Below, piece by piece: positions 1 through 3,965 of a DNA stretch of 5,085 bases. This DNA comes from an uncultured Alphaproteobacteria bacterium (GTDB lineage: Bacteria > Pseudomonadota > Alphaproteobacteria > Caulobacterales > Parvularculaceae). A program made the position numbers and the translations under genes. Every line of letters begins with the position of its first letter. Position 1 is the first letter of the stretch. The DNA lies in contig CALAZI010000207.1 in the NCBI GenBank assembly GCA_937895955.1, positions 1 to 5,085 on the forward strand, written 5' to 3'. Below the pieces are notes generated by a model. It saw only the letters and a program-made list of their open reading frames with translations. It was not told where the DNA came from and made no database searches.

Positions 1-51
1 CTCATCCTTTTCTTCTCTTATCGCGCCATCTGGGCGAACACCGAACACTAG
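1..51 (+). CDS. C-terminal end of an unidentified protein (partial, 5' end outside window)
   Basis: Reading from base 1 in frame 1 gives 16 codons and then TAG at 49-51. The peptide is LILFFSYRAIWANTEH, a hydrophobic stretch followed by a short polar tail, as at the end of a membrane protein whose last helix lies near the C-terminus. The other two plus frames give low-complexity Ser/Arg-rich peptides and look less natural. The fragment is too short to assign a family, and the reading frame is inferred only from residue composition. It points toward the convergent helicase gene on the minus strand, with about 230 bases between the two stop codons. Confidence 0.4.
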   Translation, partial: LILFFSYRAIWANTEH

Positions 52-71
52 GACGCGATGCGAATGCGATG

Positions 72-90
72 AAAAAGCCCCGGCGCGCCA
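72..90 (+). repeat. Left copy of a 19-bp inverted repeat
   Basis: The sequence aaaaagccccggcgcgcca is the exact reverse complement of 4964-4982. Similarity stops sharply on both sides of the 19 bp. The two copies bracket almost the whole window. Each resembles one half of a GC-rich terminator stem next to its A or T tract, without the matching half beside it. Confidence 0.8.
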
Positions 91-107
91 AAGCTGGTGA
101 AACCGGG
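72..107 (-). terminator. Possible intrinsic terminator downstream of the helicase gene
   Basis: Read on the minus strand, CCCGG (103-107) can pair with CCGGG (79-83) across a long loop, and the sequence then runs GCTTTTT. The stem is only 5 bp and the loop is long, so this is a weak candidate. It lies about 180 bases past the helicase stop. The segment 72-90 is also one copy of the long-range 19-bp inverted repeat. Confidence 0.3.
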
Positions 108-219
108 AACTGGCAAGCAACCCGATGCCGGCACCGGCGGGTCGATTTTAAAGCTTCTCAGACAACGGTTTAGAGAATTCTCGAACGAGCCCCGAACTTC
201 TGCGAAGAAATGCACCCGG

Positions 220-234
220 GCGCCGTTCTGGCGC
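220..234. other. Small stem-loop after the helicase gene
   Basis: GCGCC (220-224) and GGCGC (230-234) form a perfect 5-bp stem with a 5-base loop, about 50 bases past the helicase stop codon. No T tract follows on either strand, so it is not a clear intrinsic terminator. It could protect the 3' end of the mRNA. Apart from this hairpin and the 19-bp repeat I see nothing in the 52-283 spacer. Confidence 0.3.
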
Positions 235-283
235 TTAACGGAACTACCAATAGTATTAACCGCCGCATCACTGACCGATCCGG

Positions 284-1546
284 CTAAGTCGCGGGCCGCA
301 TGAACGATAAATCCGCCATAGACTTTTCTAATTCGCGATGAATAGCGGCTGCTGCTTTGGGGCGCCGTGCTCCACTTCTCTTGCGCTGAGCCCTGCGCGG
401 CGCTTTTTGATCAGCCAGAGACCCAACTTTTTCTGTTGCCCTCCCGCCAAAACAGTCGCCGGTAAGCCGCTCAATCGCGCGTAATTCTGCGCGTTCTTCC
501 GGGCTGCAAAATGAAATCGCAGATCCTGCGGCTCCGGCGCGCGCTGTCCGGCCGATCCGGTGCACATAGGTTTCCGGCACGTTCGGCAGATCGAAATTGA
601 TGACATGGGAGACGCCGTGAATATCAATGCCCCGCGCCGCAATGTCGGTCGCGACAAGAATGCGGACATCGCCCGATTTGAAGGCCTTTAGGGCGCGTTC
701 GCGCTGGCCCTGGCTGCGATCGCCGTGAATCGCCTGGGCTGAAAGGCCAGCGCCGTTCAGGCTATTCATGATTTTATCGGCGCCGTGTTTGGTACGCGAA
801 AAAACGAGTCCGCTCTTAAAGGCCCCGCCGCCTGCAATTTTCACCAAGGCGCCAATTTTCTCAGGCTTGGTGATGAACATGACGGATTGTTCGATTTTCG
901 GCGGCGCCTGACGCTTCATTTCTATGTGGACCGGCGCCCGAAGAAGCGCATTTGCAAGACGCTCCATTTCTCGCGGCATGGTCGCCGAGAAGAAGAGGCT
1001 TTGACGATCTTTGGGCAGCTTCAAAGTGATGGAGCGGATTGCATGAATAAAGCCCATATCGAGCATCTGATCGACTTCATCGAGGACGAAATATTCAATG
1101 GCGTTAAGTGAAACGGCGCCCTGATTCACCAAGTCTTCAAGACGGCCGGGTGTGGCGACAAGAATGTCAATGCCGCGCCGGATCATTAATTTCTGCTGGT
1201 TGATCGGCGCGCCGCCAATCACGAGCCCGGCGCGCAGCCCTGTCAATGCGCCATAGGCGGCGGCGCGATCCTTGACTTGACCGGCTAGCTCCCGGGTCGG
1301 CGTGAGGATCAGCGCGCGCGGACTCAAGAGCTTTGCCTTGCGAGGAGTTTCAAAAAGCCGGTGCAGAAGCGGCAGGGTGAAGGCTGCGGTCTTGCCGGAG
1401 CCGGTCTGGGCGATGCCCAGAAGGTCGTGGCCTGCAAGGAGCAAGGGAATCGCCTCCGCCTGGATCGGCGTTGGCTTTTCGTGGCCTTCCTGGGCAAGCG
1501 CTGTCAGAAGCGGCTTTGCAAGGCCGAGTTCGTTAAAAGTATTCAC
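284..1546 (-). CDS. rhlE: DEAD-box ATP-dependent RNA helicase, RhlE-like
   Basis: This cytoplasmic enzyme would unwind short RNA duplexes using ATP; RhlE/CsdA-type members act in ribosome assembly, mRNA decay and cold adaptation. All core motifs are present in order, numbered from the GTG start: Q motif FNELGL...PTPIQ (4-29), Walker A AQTGSGKT (46-53), PTRELA (83-88), TPGR (132-135), motif II DEVD (156-159), SAT (187-189), ATDIAARGID (299-308) and HRIGRTARAG (329-338). After the core there is a short basic tail of about 60 residues, as in compact RhlE proteins. I chose GTG at 1546 (420 aa) because family members begin just before FxELGL and AGAAAG lies a few bases upstream. A TTG at 1582 would add 12 residues but has no Shine-Dalgarno sequence. 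Motif II is DEVD rather than DEAD; both acidic residues are kept, so activity is expected. The gene is divergent from csp. The gene symbol is by family only. Confidence 0.93.
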   Translation of the reverse strand: MNTFNELGLAKPLLTALAQEGHEKPTPIQAEAIPLLLAGHDLLGIAQTGSGKTAAFTLPLLHRLFETPRKAKLLSPRALILTPTRELAGQVKDRAAAYGALTGLRAGLVIGGAPINQQKLMIRRGIDILVATPGRLEDLVNQGAVSLNAIEYFVLDEVDQMLDMGFIHAIRSITLKLPKDRQSLFFSATMPREMERLANALLRAPVHIEMKRQAPPKIEQSVMFITKPEKIGALVKIAGGGAFKSGLVFSRTKHGADKIMNSLNGAGLSAQAIHGDRSQGQRERALKAFKSGDVRILVATDIAARGIDIHGVSHVINFDLPNVPETYVHRIGRTARAGAAGSAISFCSPEERAELRAIERLTGDCFGGRATEKVGSLADQKAPRRAQRKRSGARRPKAAAAIHRELEKSMADLSFMRPAT

Positions 1547-1639
1547 AAGATATCTTTCTGGGCGCCGCGCGTCGCTTTTCAAATGCGCGCGAAAACAGCG
1601 TCCGGGTTCAATAGGAGAACCCGCGTGTCTGGGTGCCCG

Positions 1640-1669
1640 ATTGTAAGGGTAATGGCCGGAAGGAGATAA
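1640..1669 (-). promoter_or_regulatory. Possible sigma-70 promoter for the helicase gene
   Basis: On the minus strand, TACAAT (1640-1645) matches the -10 consensus at five of six bases. It has TTATCT (1664-1669) 18 bp upstream as a poor -35. Transcription would start about 85-90 bases before the chosen GTG. The -35 match is weak, so this rests mainly on the -10 element and its position. Confidence 0.25.
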
Positions 1670-1776
1670 TCGCCACAGGGGCGAGCCCCGCTACACGCGG
1701 CCGATGCCCTACATATGGCGCAGCTTGGGGTTAATAGCAAGTGAAGTTGGAAGTGGAGAGCTGATGGGATCCAATA

Positions 1777-1796
1777 CGATTTTGTCGATAAAATCG
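1777..1796. repeat. Perfect 7-bp inverted repeat in the csp upstream region
   Basis: CGATTTT (1777-1783) and AAAATCG (1790-1796) are exact reverse complements around gtcgat. No T tract follows, so it is not a terminator. It lies about 170 bases before the csp start. It could be an operator for a dimeric regulator or a hairpin in a long csp leader; the sequence alone does not decide. Confidence 0.4.
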
Positions 1797-1921
1797 GAAA
1801 GTGCTTGTATTAATCGCATATAAGGCCCACTCCTTGAGAACGCCATGATTGAAGGCCGTCTATTAGGCCTCTGAAGCAAGCTTCTTATTCTCCTCCAAAC
1901 ATTGGCGGAATTTTTCAGTGT

Positions 1922-1947
1922 CCGGAATTATCCGGGCGCTAACGCCT
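1922..1947 (+). promoter_or_regulatory. Two overlapping hairpins just upstream of the csp ribosome binding site
   Basis: Hairpin A pairs CCGGA (1922-1926) with TCCGG (1931-1935) around ATTA. Hairpin B pairs GGGCG (1934-1938) with CGCCT (1943-1947), with one G-U pair, around CTAA. They share bases 1934-1935, so both cannot form completely at once. Hairpin B ends six bases before the Shine-Dalgarno AAAGGA (1953-1958). Csp leaders are known to control translation by temperature-dependent folding, and this arrangement fits that role by inference. Confidence 0.35.
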
Positions 1948-1967
1948 GATTGAAAGGAAAATACAAA

Positions 1968-2174
1968 ATGGCGACCGGTACAGTTAAGTGGTACAATCCG
2001 CAAAAAGGGTTTGGTTTTATCGCGCCGGAAGATGGCGGCAAGGACGTCTTCGTTCACGCCACAGCGCTTGAAGCGGCCGGAATTCGCGGCCTCAACGATG
2101 GCCAGCAAGTGTCCTATGAATTGCAGGAAGAGCGCGGGAAGACCTCTGCGGCGCAACTCAAAATCAGCGGGTAA
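1968..2174 (+). CDS. cspA: Cold-shock protein, CspA family
   Basis: This 68-residue single cold-shock domain protein would bind single-stranded RNA or DNA and act as an RNA chaperone in the cytoplasm. The two nucleic-acid-binding motifs are clear: KGFGFI (RNP1, residues 13-18) and VFVHATAL (RNP2, about 27-34). The N-terminus MATGTVKWYNPQKGFG and total length match the family closely. The ATG at 1968 is preceded by AAAGGA (1953-1958) with a 9-base spacer. An upstream in-frame TTG at 1950 would add six residues but lies before the ribosome binding site, so I reject it. A strong terminator follows immediately. Bacteria often carry several csp paralogues, so whether this one is cold-induced or constitutive cannot be told. 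It is divergent from the helicase, a functionally sensible pairing. Confidence 0.96.
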   Translation: MATGTVKWYNPQKGFGFIAPEDGGKDVFVHATALEAAGIRGLNDGQQVSYELQEERGKTSAAQLKISG

Positions 2175-2183
2175 TTAATGCTC

Positions 2184-2222
2184 CGGGCGCGGAGCGCATG
2201 AAGCCTCCGCGTCCCGATTTTT
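2184..2222 (+). terminator. Strong intrinsic terminator after csp
   Basis: CGGGCGCGGAG (2184-2194) pairs with CTCCGCGTCCCG (2205-2216), giving an 11-bp GC-rich stem with one bulged base and a 10-base loop. It is followed by A and five T residues (2218-2222). It begins nine bases after the csp stop. The ribosome binding site of the next gene (GAAAGG, 2223-2228) starts directly after the T tract, so the downstream genes would be expressed by read-through or from another promoter. Confidence 0.88.
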
Positions 2223-2234
2223 GAAAGGCGCCGC

Positions 2235-2432
2235 ATGACTACACCATCCCGTGGCAAATCTCCGATAGACCGACAAGAAAGGCGGGAACGCGCTCAAAAA
2301 GCTGCGTTGACTGAACTTGAAGCTCAGGCCGAATGCCAGCGTGAGAACTCAGATAAGCTGCGCAAACTACGGTTAGAAAAAACCAAGGGGAACGCGCTCA
2401 ACTTTAAATCGTGGCGAGAGCTGCAATCTTAA
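2235..2432 (+). CDS. Small basic helical protein of unknown function (paralogue 1)
   Basis: The product is 65 residues, very rich in Arg, Lys, Glu and Gln, with no signal peptide or membrane segment, so it is probably cytoplasmic. From about residue 12 to 50 it is predicted by composition to be a long charged helix. It contains KAALTELE (22-29) and LRKLRLEK (42-49), which match the protein at 2527-2760 without gaps. ATG at 2235 follows GAAAGG (2223-2228) with a 6-base spacer. I do not recognise an experimentally studied family. I recall short Hyphomicrobiales hypotheticals ending in a similar LRxLRL motif, but that is memory only. Its position between csp and infA suggests an RNA or ribosome link, which is inference. 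The C-terminus FKSWRELQS differs from its paralogue. Confidence 0.8.
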   Translation: MTTPSRGKSPIDRQERRERAQKAALTELEAQAECQRENSDKLRKLRLEKTKGNALNFKSWRELQS

Positions 2433-2439
2433 CGGCCGA

Positions 2440-2451
2440 AAGTTCTCTATT
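2440..2451 (+). repeat. 12-bp direct repeat, copy 1
   Basis: The sequence aagttctctatt recurs exactly at 3215-3226. Both copies lie in spacers about 90-100 bases before a small Lys-rich ORF. A shared TACTTAAT follows each copy, at 2478-2485 and 3263-3270. One 12-bp match is expected by chance in a window this size, so the shared placement is the only support for function. Confidence 0.35.
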
Positions 2452-2526
2452 CACGCAATCACTGTAGCGTCTAACAATACTTAATGCGGTTCAATATCAT
2501 GTTTTAATAAGTGAAGGGAGTTTGAT

Positions 2527-2760
2527 TTGAATAAGAAAGGCAATCCAACGGAACGCAGAATAATTCGTGAAATGGATAAAAAAGCGGCTCTATTAGAAGT
2601 CGAGAAGGATCGAAAAGCGACATTGAAGAAAACCGAAAGACTCCGCGCTCTTCGGCTAGAGAAAGAGGCGGCGGCACGCGCTGCCCAAGATGCTAAGCCG
2701 AAAAAACCTGAAAAAAAGAAAGCGTCGAGGAAAAAGCTTCCAGATTGGCAGCGTGAATAA
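2527..2760 (+). CDS. Small Lys/Arg/Glu-rich protein of unknown function (paralogue 2), coupled to infA
   Basis: The product is 77 residues, highly charged and without membrane segments. Residues 8-53 should form a helix carrying KAALLEVE (19-26) and LRALRLEK (39-46). A disordered, Lys-rich tail follows (56-70, with KKPEKKK), ending in LPDWQRE. The start is TTG at 2527, supported by AAGGGAG (2514-2520) with a 6-base spacer; no ATG or GTG fits as well. Its TAA (2758-2760) overlaps the infA ATG by one base, so the two are probably translated together. The motif pattern matches the 65-residue protein upstream, so a tandem duplication followed by divergence is likely. The basic tail suggests RNA or ribosome contact. 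It does not match ribosomal protein S21, which I considered because of the context. Function is unknown. Confidence 0.8.
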   Translation: MNKKGNPTERRIIREMDKKAALLEVEKDRKATLKKTERLRALRLEKEAAARAAQDAKPKKPEKKKASRKKLPDWQRE

Positions 2761-3041
2761 TGGCTAAGGAAGAGCTGCTTGAATTCGACGGCGATGTCAC
2801 GGAAACTCTTCCCGATGGAAACTATCGAGTAAAATTGGACAATGGTCATGAATTACTGGCGTATGCGGGCGGTAAGATGCGCAAGCATCGAATCAAAACG
2901 CTTGCAGGGGACCGAGTGACGGTCGAAATGTCCGCCTACGATCTGACAAAGGGGCGAATCACGTTTCGCCACAAGCCTGAGGGCGCCGGGTCGACGTCGC
3001 CGAAAAAAAGAAGCGTCTATCGGCCTCGCGGGCGCCGCTAG
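2760..3041 (+). CDS. infA: Translation initiation factor IF-1 with a basic C-terminal extension
   Basis: IF-1 binds the A site of the 30S subunit during initiation and assists IF-2 and IF-3. Residues 1-72 are the whole OB-fold: MAKEELLEF at the start, VKLDNGHELLAYAGGKMRK in the middle and YDLTKGRITFRHK at the end. Canonical IF-1 stops here at about 72 residues, but this protein continues for 21 more (73-93), Gly/Ser-rich and then strongly basic with KKRSVYRPRGRR. The ATG overlaps the upstream stop codon (TAATG) and has no clear Shine-Dalgarno of its own, which implies translational coupling. In many alphaproteobacteria the housekeeping infA precedes maf, which is absent here, so this is probably an additional copy; that is inference. 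The substitutions against common IF-1, such as HELLAYAGG for HEIIAHTAG, are mild. Confidence 0.94.
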   Translation: MAKEELLEFDGDVTETLPDGNYRVKLDNGHELLAYAGGKMRKHRIKTLAGDRVTVEMSAYDLTKGRITFRHKPEGAGSTSPKKRSVYRPRGRR

Positions 3042-3122
3042 ATCAGGCGATTAATCCGCTCATCTGTAGACTCCAAGTCGACACTCTAGCAGTTTGCGTA
3101 CCATAAGCGCGCGTGTTTGGGC

Positions 3123-3148
3123 CGGATTTTTTATTTCCAAAAAATCCG
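3123..3148. repeat. Perfect 10-bp inverted repeat with AT-rich stem
   Basis: CGGATTTTTT (3123-3132) and AAAAAATCCG (3139-3148) are exact reverse complements around ATTTCC. The T run is inside the stem, not after it, so it is not a textbook terminator. It may still end transcription from infA, or it may be a binding site for a dimeric protein. Confidence 0.6.
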
Positions 3149-3185
3149 AGTAGGTTATCTGTTTAAGAGTCCTTTTGGATCTATC

Positions 3186-3205
3186 CGGAATTCCATAAAA
3201 TTCCG
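3186..3205. repeat. Perfect 7-bp inverted repeat, similar design to the previous palindrome
   Basis: CGGAATT (3186-3192) and AATTCCG (3199-3205) pair around a 6-base loop, CCATAA. It has the same CGGA/TCCG ends and loop size as the palindrome at 3123-3148, with centres about 60 bp apart. No T tract follows. Role unknown. Confidence 0.5.
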
Positions 3206-3214
3206 TACAAAAAT

Positions 3215-3226
3215 AAGTTCTCTATT
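3215..3226 (+). repeat. 12-bp direct repeat, copy 2
   Basis: Exact copy of 2440-2451. It lies 91 bases before the ATG of the small ORF at 3318, and TACTTAAT (3263-3270) follows. The spacing between the two elements is 10 bp longer than in copy 1, about one helical turn. Confidence 0.35.
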
Positions 3227-3317
3227 TTAATTTTATCCATTGTAATTCTGATCCACGGCGCCTACTTAATTAATCGCACCAGCAAATCATTGCCGTGCAA
3301 AATGAAAGTCAAATAAA

Positions 3318-3464
3318 ATGTTTAAGAAAAGCGATAATTCAGGCGATAAGACTCCGAAGCAGGAAAACAAGGATCACGTGGCCAAAGTGGAAGCAACGGC
3401 CGACCAGCCTGCGCCAACGGCGGAAAAAACGGCTGCGCCTGAGAGCGAAGACAAAAAATCATAA
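3318..3464 (+). CDS. Very small, highly charged hypothetical protein (48 aa)
   Basis: ATG at 3318 opens a 48-codon frame ending with TAA at 3462-3464. The product starts MFKKSDNSGDKTPKQENK and continues Ala/Pro/Thr/Glu-rich to a final SEDKKS. There is no hydrophobic segment and no aromatic residue except Phe2, so it is probably intrinsically disordered and cytoplasmic. GAAAG (3304-3308) is a weak Shine-Dalgarno about 9 bases upstream. A stem-loop follows the stop codon. The overlapping longer frame in +1 gives an Arg/Lys-rich peptide of shadow type, and I prefer this one. No family is recognised. It could also be a chance frame, since low-complexity sequence is easy to read as protein. Confidence 0.5.
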   Translation: MFKKSDNSGDKTPKQENKDHVAKVEATADQPAPTAEKTAAPESEDKKS

Positions 3465-3467
3465 AAC

Positions 3468-3497
3468 GCCCTGCGGAGGGGGCTTTTCCCTCTCCGC
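3468..3497 (+). terminator. Stem-loop region after the 48-aa ORF, possible terminator with two alternative folds
   Basis: The stronger fold pairs GCGGAGGGGG (3473-3482) with CCCTCTCCGC (3488-3497): 10 bp with one G-U, loop CTTTT, but no T tract after it. A weaker fold pairs GCCC (3468-3471) with GGGC (3480-3483) and is followed directly by TTTT (3484-3487), like a small terminator, with AAAA before it. The two folds exclude each other. They begin four bases after the stop codon. Confidence 0.45.
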
Positions 3498-3501
3498 GAC
3501 T

Positions 3502-3539
3502 GCCCGACCAAATTTCGTTCATCGGTAAATGGGCTTTTT
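3502..3539 (+). terminator. Weak terminator-like sequence before the 3543 gene
   Basis: GCCC (3502-3505) can pair with GGGC (3531-3534), with an inner ACC/GGT pairing across an internal loop, and TTTTT follows. The stem is interrupted and the T tract ends four bases before the ATG of the next gene. It is listed because it repeats the GGGC-then-T pattern seen at 3480-3487. Confidence 0.25.
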
Positions 3540-3542
3540 CTT

Positions 3543-3812
3543 ATGCGCGCGCCCGTAGTCCATTCGCGGATCAATTTTCACTACCCTTTTTCTCTAAAGG
3601 GCGTCGAAACAGTTCAGCCGGCCGGATTTTACAGTATTGAAACCCGTGCCCGATTTTATTGGACATTTCCCTTCTCCTGGAAAAAAACGACTAAAACAAC
3701 CATCCGCCTCCACATTCGGTCGGGACTTGAAGGCCGGTTGCAGGAATGCGAGCTGGATCCAAGGGATCTGTTTAGTGCATTAGAAAAAGACCGGATGCTC
3801 GCCGCAGCTTAG
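3543..3812 (+). CDS. Small conserved-looking hypothetical protein (89 aa)
   Basis: The frame runs from ATG at 3543 to TAG at 3810-3812. Residues 21-84 look like a real small domain: VQPAGFYSIET (24-34), an aromatic and basic middle (FYWTFPFSWKK), a beta-like stretch IRLHIRSGLEG, and LDPRDLFSALEKDR (71-84). I recall short Hyphomicrobiales proteins with an AGxYxxET motif and a DPxxLxxALxxD ending, but this is unverified memory and no function is known to me. There is no signal peptide or clear membrane segment. The start is uncertain. The ATG has no Shine-Dalgarno, while TAAAGGG (3595-3601) lies inside the frame before the conserved part with no ATG, GTG or TTG at the right distance. The first 20 residues may therefore be untranslated, or translation may use a rare start. 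Confidence 0.65.
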   Translation: MRAPVVHSRINFHYPFSLKGVETVQPAGFYSIETRARFYWTFPFSWKKTTKTTIRLHIRSGLEGRLQECELDPRDLFSALEKDRMLAAA

Positions 3813-3873
3813 TCAGTTTTTTCATTGAGCCGCTTAATAACGGTCTTTAGATGTCTTTTGCGCGGTCTTATGC

Positions 3874-3931
3874 TCACCATAGCGCAGGCGAGAGCTGATC
3901 ACCATATTCTGATCAGGTGACTATCTGCGCT
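3874..3931 (+). promoter_or_regulatory. Nested inverted repeat in the leader of the repeat-protein gene
   Basis: An outer arm AGCGCAG (3881-3887) pairs with CTGCGCT (3925-3931), and an inner arm CTGATCA (3895-3901) pairs with TGATCAG (3910-3916) around an 8-base loop. TCACCATA occurs twice (3874-3881 and 3899-3906), and its core GGTGA is inverted at 3916-3920. The structure ends 34 bases before the GTG at 3966. It could be an operator with several half-sites, an mRNA leader fold, or a terminator for the gene at 3543-3812; only TTTC follows it. Confidence 0.45.
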
Positions 3932-3965
3932 TTCATCTTCCTAATTTCAAAAGCGGAAAATTCCA

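Larger units (their letters stand above)
1547..1967. other. 421-bp divergent intergenic region between helicase and csp
   Basis: No convincing gene is present. It should contain both divergent promoters and the csp leader. Visible structures are GGGG-cgag-CCCC (1678-1689), an inverted repeat CGATTTT-gtcgat-AAAATCG (1777-1796), and two hairpins just before the csp ribosome binding site (1922-1947). A 39-codon reading frame (1704-1823) lacks a ribosome binding site. A coding-like tail on the minus strand (about 1866-1930) has no start of its own outside csp. No clear E. coli-type cold box was seen. Confidence 0.6.
3042..3317. other. AT-rich intergenic region after infA
   Basis: These 276 bases are clearly richer in A and T than the flanking genes and contain no convincing ORF on either strand. 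They hold two palindromes (3123-3148 and 3186-3205) and the second copy of the 12-bp direct repeat (3215-3226). No GC-rich terminator with a trailing T tract is visible after infA. Confidence 0.6.

Noticed and set aside
97..303. Plus-strand 68-codon frame starting at GTG 97
   Set aside because: It has no ribosome binding site, runs into the antisense of the helicase 3' end, and its product is low-complexity without family features.
785..1111. Plus-strand frame antisense to the helicase
   Set aside because: It lies entirely opposite a gene with all DEAD-box motifs; the product has no domain features.
1704..1823. 39-codon plus-strand frame in the helicase-csp spacer
   Set aside because: The peptide reads fairly naturally, but there is no Shine-Dalgarno before the ATG and no supporting context; it probably lies in the promoter or leader region.
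1863..2156. 97-codon minus-strand frame covering csp
   Set aside because: It is antisense to the unmistakable cold-shock gene for most of its length. Only its tail outside csp looks coding-like, and that is recorded as a weak finding.
2388..2413. GGAAC followed 16 bases later by CGT as an EcfG-type stress promoter
   Set aside because: It lies inside a small gene, the -10 match is incomplete, and it is about 115 bases or more before the next start.
3295..3528. 77-codon plus-strand frame overlapping the 48-codon ORF
   Set aside because: Its Arg/Lys-rich product runs through the strong hairpin after the smaller ORF and looks like a shadow frame.
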